44,478 nt of DNA from assembly GCA_021299695.1 (NCBI GenBank), contig JAJTEK010000060.1, forward strand, positions 1 to 44,478, given 5' to 3'. Each line of letters starts with the position of its first letter. The stretch's first letter is position 1. This document shows positions 1 through 8,681 of the stretch, in pieces. The notes under the pieces are model-generated. The model was not told the origin of the DNA. It ran no database searches and saw nothing but the letters and a program-made list of their open reading frames with translations. The position numbers and the translations under genes were made by a program. This DNA is from Pirellula sp. (GTDB taxonomy: Bacteria > Planctomycetota > Planctomycetia > Pirellulales > Pirellulaceae).

Positions 1-156
1 CGTACTCGATGGCTGCTTCATCTGCGGCGTTGCCGATCGTTGATCGAGGCGGTTTGCGGTAACTTGCGGACCAACAGGCCGGATTGCTATACTGGTTCGC
101 TTCGAGTACGAGTACGAGTACCGCGATGCTGAGTACGAGTACGAGAAGAAGCACGA
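1..156. repeat. Dispersed GAGTAC-type repeat, left copy
   Basis: A 156-bp block that begins cgtactcgatggctg and ends with GAGTAC hexamers followed by a gcacga tail. The same block with scattered mismatches recurs in the same orientation at 44304-44459, with equal length. Its start (cgtactcg) is complementary to its cgagtacg end, so it can fold as a long hairpin. Short open frames inside it are low-complexity Ser-Thr translations of the hexamers and are not genes. The copy may extend beyond the window edge. The bases from 157 to 303 hold no gene that I can support. Confidence 0.8.
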
Positions 157-303
157 ACCGGGCATTAGATCGAAATGCTCGACCGAGCTTTTCTGACGTG
201 CGTAAAGACTTCTCCTCGCACTGGGTCAATGCGGTGGATCGTTGGATGCACGGAGTAAAGTCGAGCGCGACCATACGTTTCTCAAGGGATTGCTGAGCAG
301 GAT

Positions 304-2184
304 ATGCCGGATTTGATTGCCCAAGGCCCGACGCCCAACGACCGCTGGCGACGCCCGTTGCCGGCCGACGGGGAGCCGTCGGTTTTTGTCTTGGGCAGGA
401 CCGCTCAGCCTTGGGCGGTCCCCTGGGATGACCGAATCTCCCGTCAGCATGCCGAGTTGAAGTGGTACTCTGGCCGCCTGATGATCCTGCGGCTTGAGCA
501 TTCCCGGAACCCTATTTTTCATCGTGGTCTGCGCAAGGACGAGTTTGAGCTCGGGATGGGGGATCACTTCGTCATCGGACAGACGACCTTTAGTTTGGTC
601 GATCAGCGTGTCCGCGTGGTTGCCAAATCGGAGATTCCCCCCGCGCTGACCGAACAGACCTATGCACCAGGGCGATTGCGGAGCGTCCAGTACCGCGATG
701 CAGACCGCCGGATCGAGGTACTGAGCCGATTGCCGGAAATCATTTCGAGCAGTTCCGGGGATGAGGAACTCTATGTGCGGGTCGTGAATTTGCTCATGCA
801 AGGGATCCCACAAGCGACGTTTGTTGCGATCGTCTCGAAACATGCCCAAGAGCCCGAACCCGAGCCCGAGAAGCTTCCCTCGATCGAGATGACCCCGTGG
901 ACAAGCCAATGGCCTGTTGGCAGCGAGACCGGTATCCGGGTTCTGCACTGGGATTCCCGAGGATTGGCACTTCGCCCGTTCTCTCCAAGCGCGCAATTGA
1001 TCCATCAGGCGGTAGGATCGAGTGAAAGTGTGCTGCACGTTTGGAGCCGGAGCTTGGATCGCAATACGCCCTTGCAGTACACGCAGTCGGAGAACATCGA
1101 TTGGGCTTTTTGCACCCCGATAGCCAGTGAAGCGACCCCGGGTTGGGCGATCTACGTGGCGGGTGATTTTTCGAGCATGGACGCATCGGCCTCGCGCCAT
1201 GCTACGTTGATGATCTCGGACGATCTTCAAGACGACATCAAGTTTGCGGAGCTTACGGCAACGACCGTCGGAACGTTGAGGCAAACCCGATTGCTCCAGC
1301 GTCGACAGGATTCGCTTCGACCATTCTTTGCACCGATCGTGCGAAAAGCGTTGTTGGCAAGAGATCCCGAAGAGATCCTCGCACCCCGCGAGGCCAAGGT
1401 ATCGGTGCTGTTTTGCGACTTACGGGGATTCTCTCGCCAGAGCGAGGAATCTGCCGATAAGCTCCTTGAGCTGCTTCGGCGAGTCAGCGATGCGCTCGGG
1501 GTCATGACCCATCAGATACTTCAACGCAATGGAGTGGTGGGGGATTTTCACGGCGACGCGGCGATGGGTTTTTGGGGATGGCCCCTCGAGCAGTCCGATT
1601 CGGTCCAACAAGCTGCTGCGGCCGCTTTGGCGATTCGCGCCGAGTTTGAACAGTCGGCAGCGATTCCCCATCACCCCTTGGCAGGGTTCCGTGCCGGGCT
1701 CGGAATCGCGACAGGCAAAGCCGTCGCAGGTCGCATCGGCACCGTCGATCAGGTCAAAGTCACCGTCTTTGGTCCGGTCGTCAACCTAGCGGCCCGTTTG
1801 GAGAGCATGACCAAGCAGTTGCATGCGACCATTTTGGTCGACGAGGTGACAGCCGATCGGATCCGCAGGGAGGTCTCTCCGAGCGTCGCTAGGGTTCGAC
1901 GGGTGGCCAAGGTCTTGCCGATCGGGATGAGTACTCCGTTGATGGTCAGCGAGCTCTTACCCCCTGAGACGGCTGTCGGGAACGATTTGTCTGACCTAGA
2001 CGTGGCGCTCTATGAGAAGGCATTGGATAGTTTCCAGGACGGGAATTGGAACGAAGCGTTTCGTCTTTTGCATCAGGTTCCGGCCGAGGACCGCGTCAAG
2101 GATTTCTTGACCGTATTTATCGCGCAGAACGGCAGGGTGGCGCCCCCGGATTGGAATGGCACAATTCGCTTGCCAGAGAAGTAA
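304..2184 (+). CDS. FHA domain-class III nucleotide cyclase fusion
   Basis: A 626-residue soluble protein with no signal peptide. Residues ~25-105 form an FHA phosphopeptide-binding domain (GR at 31-32, SRQHAEL at 46-52). Residues ~130-340 are a GAF-like region that I assign only loosely. Residues ~365-550 are a class III adenylate/guanylate cyclase domain: metal-binding Asp372 in FCDLRGFS and Asp418 in HGDAAMGFWG, and the transition-state pair Asn494/Arg498 in VNLAARLE. By alignment the usual adenine-specifying Lys and Asp positions carry Asp414 and Lys485, an apparent charge swap, so the nucleotide made cannot be assumed to be cAMP. The C-terminal ~60 residues are helical. The likely role is cyclic-nucleotide signalling gated by phosphothreonine recognition. 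The ATG follows AGGA almost directly, with AAGGGA 14 bases upstream. The gene converges on parB. Confidence 0.88.
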   Translation: MPDLIAQGPTPNDRWRRPLPADGEPSVFVLGRTAQPWAVPWDDRISRQHAELKWYSGRLMILRLEHSRNPIFHRGLRKDEFELGMGDHFVIGQTTFSLVDQRVRVVAKSEIPPALTEQTYAPGRLRSVQYRDADRRIEVLSRLPEIISSSSGDEELYVRVVNLLMQGIPQATFVAIVSKHAQEPEPEPEKLPSIEMTPWTSQWPVGSETGIRVLHWDSRGLALRPFSPSAQLIHQAVGSSESVLHVWSRSLDRNTPLQYTQSENIDWAFCTPIASEATPGWAIYVAGDFSSMDASASRHATLMISDDLQDDIKFAELTATTVGTLRQTRLLQRRQDSLRPFFAPIVRKALLARDPEEILAPREAKVSVLFCDLRGFSRQSEESADKLLELLRRVSDALGVMTHQILQRNGVVGDFHGDAAMGFWGWPLEQSDSVQQAAAAALAIRAEFEQSAAIPHHPLAGFRAGLGIATGKAVAGRIGTVDQVKVTVFGPVVNLAARLESMTKQLHATILVDEVTADRIRREVSPSVARVRRVAKVLPIGMSTPLMVSELLPPETAVGNDLSDLDVALYEKALDSFQDGNWNEAFRLLHQVPAEDRVKDFLTVFIAQNGRVAPPDWNGTIRLPEK

Positions 2185-2209
2185 CGCATGGGGCTACTCA
2201 CTTGGGCCT

Positions 2210-2260
2210 CCGTCGGCTTTACGCCGGCGGGTTACGCCTCCGCCGGGACAACCCCGACGG
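2210..2260. repeat. Nested inverted repeat between convergent genes
   Basis: Two perfect 7-bp stems are nested: CCGTCGG (2210-2216) with CCGACGG (2254-2260), and inside it CCGGCGG (2224-2230) with CCGCCGG (2240-2246). It lies between the stops of the cyclase gene and of parB. There is no T-tract, so it is not a classic terminator. It may be a REP-like palindromic element or a bidirectional transcription barrier. Confidence 0.5.
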
Positions 2261-2292
2261 TAGGCGAATGCGGATTGGGCCGGTGGGTCGCT

Positions 2293-3333
2293 TTAAGCGG
2301 CTTTGCGGTTTTGGGAGGGCATGGCGGTCGCATCGGAGAGGACCCGGCGGAGTCGTTCGAATTCCTCGATGCTGGTAAAGTGGATCGAGATACGGCCGCG
2401 TCCTCGGCTCGATTGGGTGATATCGACGAGGGTTCCTAGAGCGAGTTTGAGGTCCCGTTCGAGCGAAGCGATTTGATCGGTTTTGGAGGACTTGCGTCTG
2501 GGGATTGCCTTGAGGATTGACTCTTCGTCCTGGGCGGCTTCGGCGACGGCTTGTGCCACGCGAGCTTCGGTTTCGCGGACGCTCCAGCCTTCTTGACGGA
2601 TGCGTTGGACGAAGGCCAATTGTTCGCGTTGGCTACCGAGGCTCAGGAGCGCCTTTGCGTGCCCGGCGCTGATTTCTTCGCGTTGGATCGAGTCGGTGAT
2701 GACGTCGGGCAGTTCGAGCAATCGCATCATATTCGCGATGGTGCTGCGGTCGATTTTGAGTCTTTTGGCGAGATCTTCTTGGGTGCAGCGATGTTCCGTC
2801 AAGTAGCGTTTAAAGGACATCGCTTTTTCAATCGCGTTGAGATCCTTGCGTTGGAGGTTTTCGATGATCGCAAGTTCGGCGACAAGACGATCGTCGGCAT
2901 CGCGGAGTTCGGCGCGGATGGTTTTGAGACCCGCGCGGACCGTAGCGCGGAGGCGGCGTTCGCCGCTGATGAGCTCGTAGCGGTCCCCGGAGCGTCGAAC
3001 CAGGATGGGTTGGAGTTGTTGGTGTTCCTTGATGCTCTCGGCTAGGGAATCGAGCTCTTGGTCGCTGAATTGGCGTCTGGGCTGGAACGGGTTAGGATCG
3101 ATCGCATGAACATCGATCTCCAGGGACTTTAGTCCTTGGGATTCGGGCTCATGGGGCCCATTGGCCAGCGGGACGGACTGAACGCTCGGAGTGTGCCCCG
3201 TGGAATGGAGGTTTGTTTGATGGAGGTTCGGTGATTGGGAATCGGCAGCATCGCTCTGCGGTGCGCTGACATCGTCGAGTGGGGTGCCCAGGAGGGCGGC
3301 CAATCCGCGTCCGAGTCGTCTGTCTTTAGTCAC
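2293..3333 (-). CDS. parB: Chromosome partitioning protein ParB
   Basis: A 346-residue ParB/Spo0J-type protein. The N terminus (KDRRLGRGLAALLG) is the conserved ParA-stimulating segment. It is followed by a variable linker (~20-75), the ParB/Sulfiredoxin CTPase domain with GERRLRA, a helix-turn-helix (TQEDLAKRLKIDRSTIANMM) for parS binding, and a C-terminal dimerisation region. The start is GTG and overlaps the end of parA by 8 bp, so the pair is translationally coupled in the order parA-parB. ParB-CTP clamps load at parS sites and organise the origin region. I saw no parS-like 16-mer (tgtttcacgtgaaaca type) in this window. Confidence 0.95.
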   Translation of the reverse strand: MTKDRRLGRGLAALLGTPLDDVSAPQSDAADSQSPNLHQTNLHSTGHTPSVQSVPLANGPHEPESQGLKSLEIDVHAIDPNPFQPRRQFSDQELDSLAESIKEHQQLQPILVRRSGDRYELISGERRLRATVRAGLKTIRAELRDADDRLVAELAIIENLQRKDLNAIEKAMSFKRYLTEHRCTQEDLAKRLKIDRSTIANMMRLLELPDVITDSIQREEISAGHAKALLSLGSQREQLAFVQRIRQEGWSVRETEARVAQAVAEAAQDEESILKAIPRRKSSKTDQIASLERDLKLALGTLVDITQSSRGRGRISIHFTSIEEFERLRRVLSDATAMPSQNRKAA

Positions 3334-4072
3334 GATCGAGTACCTCCATGCAAAGTTCGATGTAAGCCCTAGCGCCGCGGGATCTCGGAGCGTAGCTCAA
3401 AACGCTCTGTCCGTGGCTTGGGGATTCGCTGAAAACGATGTCCCTGGGAATCCTTGTATCAAAAACGATGTCGCCAAAGAAATCCCGAACTTCGCGATCT
3501 ACCTCATGGGTCAACTGAAAATTTGGGTCGAACATCGTCAGGAGGATCCCCCCGAAGGTCAGTCGGCCGGGTTGATTCTTCATGATATCCCGAATGACAT
3601 GGATCATTTGGGTCAGTCCTTCCATCGCGTAGTATTCGCATTGGATCGGCATGATCACCTCGGTGCTCGAGGCCAGAGCCGCTTGGGTCAGTTCCCCGAG
3701 CGACGGGGGCGAATCGATGATGACCGCATCGAAAACGCCGGTTTCGGCATCGAGGTGTTCTTGGAGCCACTGGCGTCTGCTTTGGGTTCCTTTTTCAAGA
3801 AGATCGACATCCTGGAAACTTCGGCAGCCGGGGAGAATATGCAGGGTTTCAAGAGCGGAGGACAGGATCGAGTCCCGCAAGGGCATTTCGCCAAGCAGCG
3901 GGTGTCGATCGACGGGCTGGAGTCCCAGGCCGGTCGTTGCGTTGCACTGGGGGTCCAGATCGATCAGCAGCGTTTTTTGGTTTGCCAGGGCCAGTCCCCA
4001 TGCCAGGTTGACGGCCGTGGTCGTCTTGCCGACTCCCCCTTTTTGGTTTGCAACGCAGAAGATTCTAGGCAT
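3326..4072 (-). CDS. parA: Chromosome partitioning ATPase ParA/Soj
   Basis: A 248-residue ParA-family ATPase. The deviant Walker A motif KGGVGKTTT lies at residues ~11-19, Walker A' is DLDPQCNATTG, and Walker B is VIIDSPPSLG. Length and order match chromosomal Soj proteins. It dimerises on ATP, binds DNA non-specifically and is released by ParB, which moves the origin region. It is the first gene of a coupled parA-parB pair. The chosen ATG gives the canonical MPRIFCVANQKGG start. There is no evident Shine-Dalgarno; instead the leader carries 13-bp repeats that each contain an ATG in another frame. Confidence 0.96.
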   Translation of the reverse strand: MPRIFCVANQKGGVGKTTTAVNLAWGLALANQKTLLIDLDPQCNATTGLGLQPVDRHPLLGEMPLRDSILSSALETLHILPGCRSFQDVDLLEKGTQSRRQWLQEHLDAETGVFDAVIIDSPPSLGELTQAALASSTEVIMPIQCEYYAMEGLTQMIHVIRDIMKNQPGRLTFGGILLTMFDPNFQLTHEVDREVRDFFGDIVFDTRIPRDIVFSESPSHGQSVLSYAPRSRGARAYIELCMEVLDRD

Positions 4073-4109
4073 AGATTCAGGGCATAGATTCCGGGCATAG
4101 ATTCAGGGC
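4061..4109 (-). repeat. 13-bp tandem repeat across the parA start codon
   Basis: On the plus strand, agattcagggcat-like units repeat with a 13-bp period. Start codons (minus strand) fall at 4072, 4085 and 4098. Because 13 is not a multiple of three, each ATG is in a different frame, and only that at 4072 opens parA. It could be a slippage-prone leader or an initiation decoy. Confidence 0.6.
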
Positions 4110-4291
4110 AACTCAGATCCTGGCATTCCGCGCCAAGGTCTCTTGGAGCCATCTACGAGAGATCCTCGAGGCGCAAAGCTCTGGACCTTACAGACCTCGG
4201 TAGATCGAAGGGAATACCAGTTCCACGTATCACGCAAAATATTTTGGAAAATTTATCCTTTCTGCTTGAGACTACTGAAGTTCAGGGGCTT

Positions 4292-4300
4292 TGCTACAAT
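4292..4300 (+). promoter_or_regulatory. Possible extended -10 element of the PQQ-propeller/miaB unit
   Basis: TGcTACAAT fits an extended -10 (TGn plus TAtAAT-like) about 95 bp before the ATG at 4397. No good -35 is visible at the expected distance, so this is tentative. The rest of the 4110-4396 gap shows no gene or RNA that I recognise. Confidence 0.3.
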
Positions 4301-4396
4301 GGCACGCGGGGCAAACGCCAGTTTCCCGGCCCCCGATCCCTGTCCTCGTTCCCAGCCCTAGATCCCAGCCTCTATCCACCAGCCACAGATTTCTAA

Positions 4397-6661
4397 ATGA
4401 ACAAATCCATTCGATTCCTGGCAGGCGCAAGCTTGGCCTCAGCCGTAGCCATGACTCTAGCAGCAGACGGCTTGGCCGTCGCCCAAGAGGGGGCCTCGAA
4501 GCTCAAGGCGACCGATTGGTACCACTGGCGAGGTCCCCAGCAAAACGGTCAATCGCTCGAGACGGGACTACCGACAAGCTTCTCGATCGAGGGGGAGAAT
4601 CTGCTTTGGCGCAAAGAGGAGTTTGCGACACGTTCGACTCCTGTGGTCATGAATGGGCGGGTGTATGTCGTCTGCCGGCACGAGGCCGAAACGAACAAAG
4701 AAGCCGAGAAGACCGTTTGCATCAACGCCGAGACAGGCGAGAAGATATGGGAGAGCATCCACAATATCTACCTCTCAGATGCTCCTTCGGAGCGTGTCGG
4801 ATGGGCCAGTGTCATCGCAGACCCCGAGACCGATCGCGTGTATGTCCTAGGGTTGGGTTGCACATTTCAGTGCCTCGACGGCAAAACCGGCAAGTTGATC
4901 TGGGAGCATTCGATGCTCGAAGAGTACGGGATGCTCTCGACCTATGGGGGGCGAACGAATTTTCCGGTGGTCTATGAAGACATGGTCATCATCAGTGGCG
5001 TCAATACCGGCTGGGACCAAACGGCCGTCCCGACCCATCGTTTCCTCGCCTTGGACAAGAACACCGGAGCGGCCATCTGGACCATGTCGACCCGTCCTCG
5101 CCCTGAGGACACAACCTACAGCACCCCGATTTTTACAGTTCTCAACGGTCAAGCGGCGATGGTTCTAGGAGCAGCCGACTGAGCCATCTACGCGCTGCAA
5201 CCCAGGACCGGCAAGGTGATCTGGAAGTACCAAGCTTCGCCCCGCGGAATGAACGTCGCACCCCTTGTCGAAAACGGCATCGTCTACATGGGGCACGGAG
5301 AACAGAACGAGTCGGACCGGACCGTGCTCGGGGCCGTCTTTGCCATCGATGGAAACACCTCCGGGGATATCCCTGAGGAGAAACTTTTGTGGAAGGTCCC
5401 CAAGAAGACTGTCAGCAGGTCGTCTCCGGTGCGTGTCGGCGAGAGGATCTACTTCATCGAAGACGGTGCGGCCCTTTTTGGAGTCAATGCAAAGACCGGC
5501 GCGATCGAGGTGGAAAAGAAACTCGGACGCATCATGTTCGGCTCGCCGGTCGTCAGCGAGGGTAAGCTCTACATCGCCGAGAATACCGGTCGCATTTGGT
5601 GCCTCGAACCCACCGAAACCGAAATCAAAGTCGTCGGACAAACCAGGCTCAACGATGGGAGCGAAATCTTCGGCTCTTTCGCCATTTCCAACGGGCGGAT
5701 GTACTTGCCAACCAACAAGGCTTTGCTGTGCATCGGAGTCCCCAAACCCCAGGTCGCAGCGGATTTGAAGTTGCCCGAGGCCCCTGCCGAGCCGGCCGTA
5801 ACCGACACTCAAATCGCTCATATCCAGTTGTGCCCAGTCGAAATGCTCGTCCAACCCGGATCCAAGGCGAAGCTCCAAGTCCGAGGCTACAATGCACTCG
5901 GACAGTACATCCGATTGGTCCCAGAAGCGACCATCGCCGTCGATGGAACAGGCTCAGTGGCCGAGGACCAAGTCTACCTTGCTGGGGAAACCCCGACCGG
6001 TTCGGGTGTCAAGCTCGAAGCGAGTTTCGGAGAACTCAAAAGCACCGCCAGGGCTCGAGTGATCCCTCCGTTGCCTTGGGTGTTTGACTTCGAAGACAAG
6101 AAAGTCCCCATGCATTGGATCGGTATGGCCTATCGGCATCAACCCGCCGAACTGCCCGACGGAGCCGGCAATGGTCTAGTCAAGATCAGCACGATTCCTA
6201 AAGGGACACGCAGCCAAGGGTTCCTGGGGTTGCCCAAATTCCACGACTACACCGTCCAAGGCGAGTTCTATGCCATGGACACGAAGAACAAAGTACCGAC
6301 GACCAAGTTGCCCGACATGGGGGTGGTGGCTCAACGATACACGTTGGCCCTTGAGGGTTCCCAACGCTTGCAACTGCGATCCTGGGTTTCACTCCTCGAA
6401 CAACGCTTCGCCGTGACCATCCCCTACGAATGGCAACCCAAGACTTGGTACGTCATCAAGCTCCGTGCCGAGACGGCCGAAGGCAAAGCGATCTTGAAGG
6501 GCAAGGTATGGAAAAAAGGGGAAGCCGAACCGGAGGCTTGGACCATCCAAGGTGAGGATCTGACTCCGAACTTACAAGGTAGCCCCGGACTGTTCGGCAA
6601 CTCGACCGACGCGGAATTCTACGTCGACAACGTTACCGTCACAGCCAACGAAGGCAAATAG
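4397..6661 (+). pseudogene. Secreted PQQ-like beta-propeller protein, interrupted by in-frame TGA
   Basis: One reading frame of 755 codons including the terminal stop, broken only by TGA at 5180-5182 (codon 262). Residues 1-30 form a signal peptide (cleavage near AVAQ). From ~40 to ~480 are PQQ-like beta-propeller blades with repeated GDG/TGKxIW-type motifs (WRGPQQNG, NAETGEKIWE, DGKTGKLIWE, PRTGKVIWKY). The C-terminal ~200 residues resemble a lectin-like or 3-keto-disaccharide-hydrolase-like domain ending in FYVDNVTV. The stop falls in the blade sequence GAAD-stop-AIYALQPRTGK, where a Gly codon (GGA) is expected. Both halves have normal composition. Downstream translation could restart at GTG 5216, but that would lack the signal peptide. 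Either a recent nonsense mutation, a base error or recoding explains it; nothing suggests selenocysteine. miaB begins 9 bp after the final stop. Confidence 0.8.
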
Positions 6662-6670
6662 AGAGTCTCG

Positions 6671-8155
6671 ATGAGCCAGCCGATAAGCCCAGAACCCAAG
6701 CGACTCTACATCGAGACCGTCGGTTGCCAGATGAACGTCCTCGATAGCGAGATGGTCGTCGCCGCGCTGCGCAAGGACGGATACGTACTGACCCAAGATC
6801 CGGCACAGGCCGATGCGGTCTTGTTCAATACCTGTTCGGTTCGCGAGCACGCAGAGGAGAAAGCTTACAACAACGTCTTTCGGCTCAAGCAGCTAAAGCT
6901 AGCAAATCCCGATATGGTCATTGGGGTCATGGGCTGCATGGCGCAAAAGGATCAGCAGAAGGTTTTCGATCGGGTCCCATTTGTGGATTTGGTGGTCGGT
7001 CCTGGGCAATTGCATCGGATCCCCGAGTTGATCGAGGGAGCAAGGCTCGGGGAGCGGCATCAGTTGGCTGTGAGTCTATCGCGTCGGGAGGGGAGTGCCG
7101 AGGAGATCAAGCGTTCGCACGAGACGTTTGATCCCCTGCGTGATCCTCAGATGCGGCCGACTCCGTTTCAAGCTTATTTGCGTATTCAGATCGGATGTGA
7201 CAAGTTCTGTACCTACTGCATCGTTCCGATGACCCGTGGTCCCGAGCAGGGCAGGTCACCCGAGGAGATTGTGCGGGAAGCGAAAATCTTGGCAGAGCAG
7301 GGGGCCAAGGAGATTACGTTGCTCGGCCAGACGGTAAATTCCTACCGTTGGGTCGATGGACAGCGAACGACGCGGCTGGCAGATTTGTTGCAGATGCTCC
7401 ATCCTATCGAAGGGATCGAACGGATCAAATTTGTGACCAGTTATCCCAAGGACATGACGCGGGAGTTGCTCGAGACGGTCAGGGACTTGCCCAAGTGCAT
7501 GCCTTATTTGCACGTGCCGGCCCAGAGCGGCAGCGATGTGGTTCTCAAGCGGATGAAGCGGGGTTACACAACGAGCGATTACTACACGATGATGGATCGC
7601 ATCCGAGACGTCTTGCCGGGGGCGGCCGTCTCGAGCGACTTCATCGTCGGTTTTTGCGGGGAGACCGAAGAGGACTTTCAAGAGACCGTCGAGATGGTCA
7701 AGCGTTGTCGCTTCAAGAACAGTTTCATTTATCAGTACAGCGTAAGACCGGGGACCAAGGGGGCCGAGTTGCTGACCGACGACATCACGGAGGAGGTCAA
7801 GCATCGGCGGAATTTGGATCTGCTTGCCGTGCAGAATCAGATCTCGCTCGAGGACAATCTGACGTTTTTGGGCAAGGAGGTACCGATCCTCGTCGAGGGA
7901 CCGAGCAAATGGTCGGTGCGCAAGGGCCAGTCGGGGGATTTGCGTCAGATGACCGGCCGGACCCCCTGCGATCGGATCGTCGTGTGGGATGGCCATATGC
8001 GTCAAATCGGCGAAATATTGCCCGTCGAGGTGACCGACGTGTACGCCTTTACGATGCTCGGGCGGGTTCGGACCATCGAGCAAAGCGTCGGTGAGCCGGA
8101 GATTGTCTTTGGATTGGACCATCTGAGGTCTAAAGGCGTCCAAGGGGCGATTTAG
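6671..8155 (+). CDS. miaB: tRNA-2-methylthio-N6-dimethylallyladenosine synthase MiaB
   Basis: A 494-residue radical-SAM methylthiotransferase. The N-terminal UPF0004 domain carries the auxiliary cluster cysteines Cys19 (VGCQMN), Cys55 (NTCSVRE) and Cys89 (MGCMAQ). The radical-SAM CxxxCxxC is Cys176/180/183 (CDKFCTYC). A C-terminal TRAM domain (EVPILVEG to EILPVEVTD) binds tRNA. NTCSVRE and the single-copy TRAM place it in MiaB rather than RimO or MtaB. It adds a methylthio group to i6A37 of tRNAs that read UNN codons. It sits directly behind the propeller gene, so it is probably co-transcribed and may suffer polarity from the upstream stop. The C-terminal ~40 residues extend past the TRAM domain. 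Confidence 0.95.
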   Translation: MSQPISPEPKRLYIETVGCQMNVLDSEMVVAALRKDGYVLTQDPAQADAVLFNTCSVREHAEEKAYNNVFRLKQLKLANPDMVIGVMGCMAQKDQQKVFDRVPFVDLVVGPGQLHRIPELIEGARLGERHQLAVSLSRREGSAEEIKRSHETFDPLRDPQMRPTPFQAYLRIQIGCDKFCTYCIVPMTRGPEQGRSPEEIVREAKILAEQGAKEITLLGQTVNSYRWVDGQRTTRLADLLQMLHPIEGIERIKFVTSYPKDMTRELLETVRDLPKCMPYLHVPAQSGSDVVLKRMKRGYTTSDYYTMMDRIRDVLPGAAVSSDFIVGFCGETEEDFQETVEMVKRCRFKNSFIYQYSVRPGTKGAELLTDDITEEVKHRRNLDLLAVQNQISLEDNLTFLGKEVPILVEGPSKWSVRKGQSGDLRQMTGRTPCDRIVVWDGHMRQIGEILPVEVTDVYAFTMLGRVRTIEQSVGEPEIVFGLDHLRSKGVQGAI

Positions 8156-8681
8156 AGCCCCGTTTTGGATGTTTCACCCTTTCTTTTTGCAGGCGGCGCG
8201 TTGGTCGTCGGCCCGCTAGAGCTTGCGTTTTTGGCAATCGGCTAGACGTTACAACCGTCACGCACGGCAAAGCCTTTGCAACTAATCTACCGAAACGTCT
8301 CAAATTACCTGACCTGCCTAGTTTTTGTGGCCCATCCTTCTTGACCAGTCGATCTAAATCGCCTGTTGGGATTAGGTTCCCAGACGCGCCGAGTGCCAGA
8401 GACAACCCCATGCGGTGTTTGCTCCGGTCTCGTCAAGAATGCTCTTTTCTCCAAGCGAGAAGACATCAGCCGCAACTGATTTTTCTTTCCGGGAAGACGA
8501 GATCGTTCAGGGACGAGACCCTGCCTGAGCAAATTTGTTGGCATTGAACAGGAGTGCCTCGAGGCTCGGTCGTTAAGAACCTTAAAACCGCACAACGGAG
8601 TGACGAAATAGCAGAGCGTCGCCTCGGTTGATACTAGTGTCCTGCGTGGTACTGCAAAACGTTCTTAGGGAGAATGGAACA
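8156..8681 (+). other. Long gene-free leader before the YTV protein gene
   Basis: A 525-bp gap between the stop of miaB and the start of the YTV gene. No open frame here looks like a protein, I saw no tRNA fold, and no convincing sigma-70 promoter stands out. It presumably contains the promoter and a long 5' leader of the strongly biased YTV gene. AGGGAGA at 8667-8673 is a good ribosome-binding site for the ATG at 8682. Confidence 0.4.

Noticed and set aside
84-296. A 70-codon frame in the left repeat
   Set aside because: A Ser-Thr low-complexity translation of GAGTAC hexamers in a dispersed repeat.
5180-5182. Selenocysteine at the in-frame TGA
   Set aside because: The position aligns with Gly, not Cys, and no hairpin like a bacterial SECIS is apparent just downstream.
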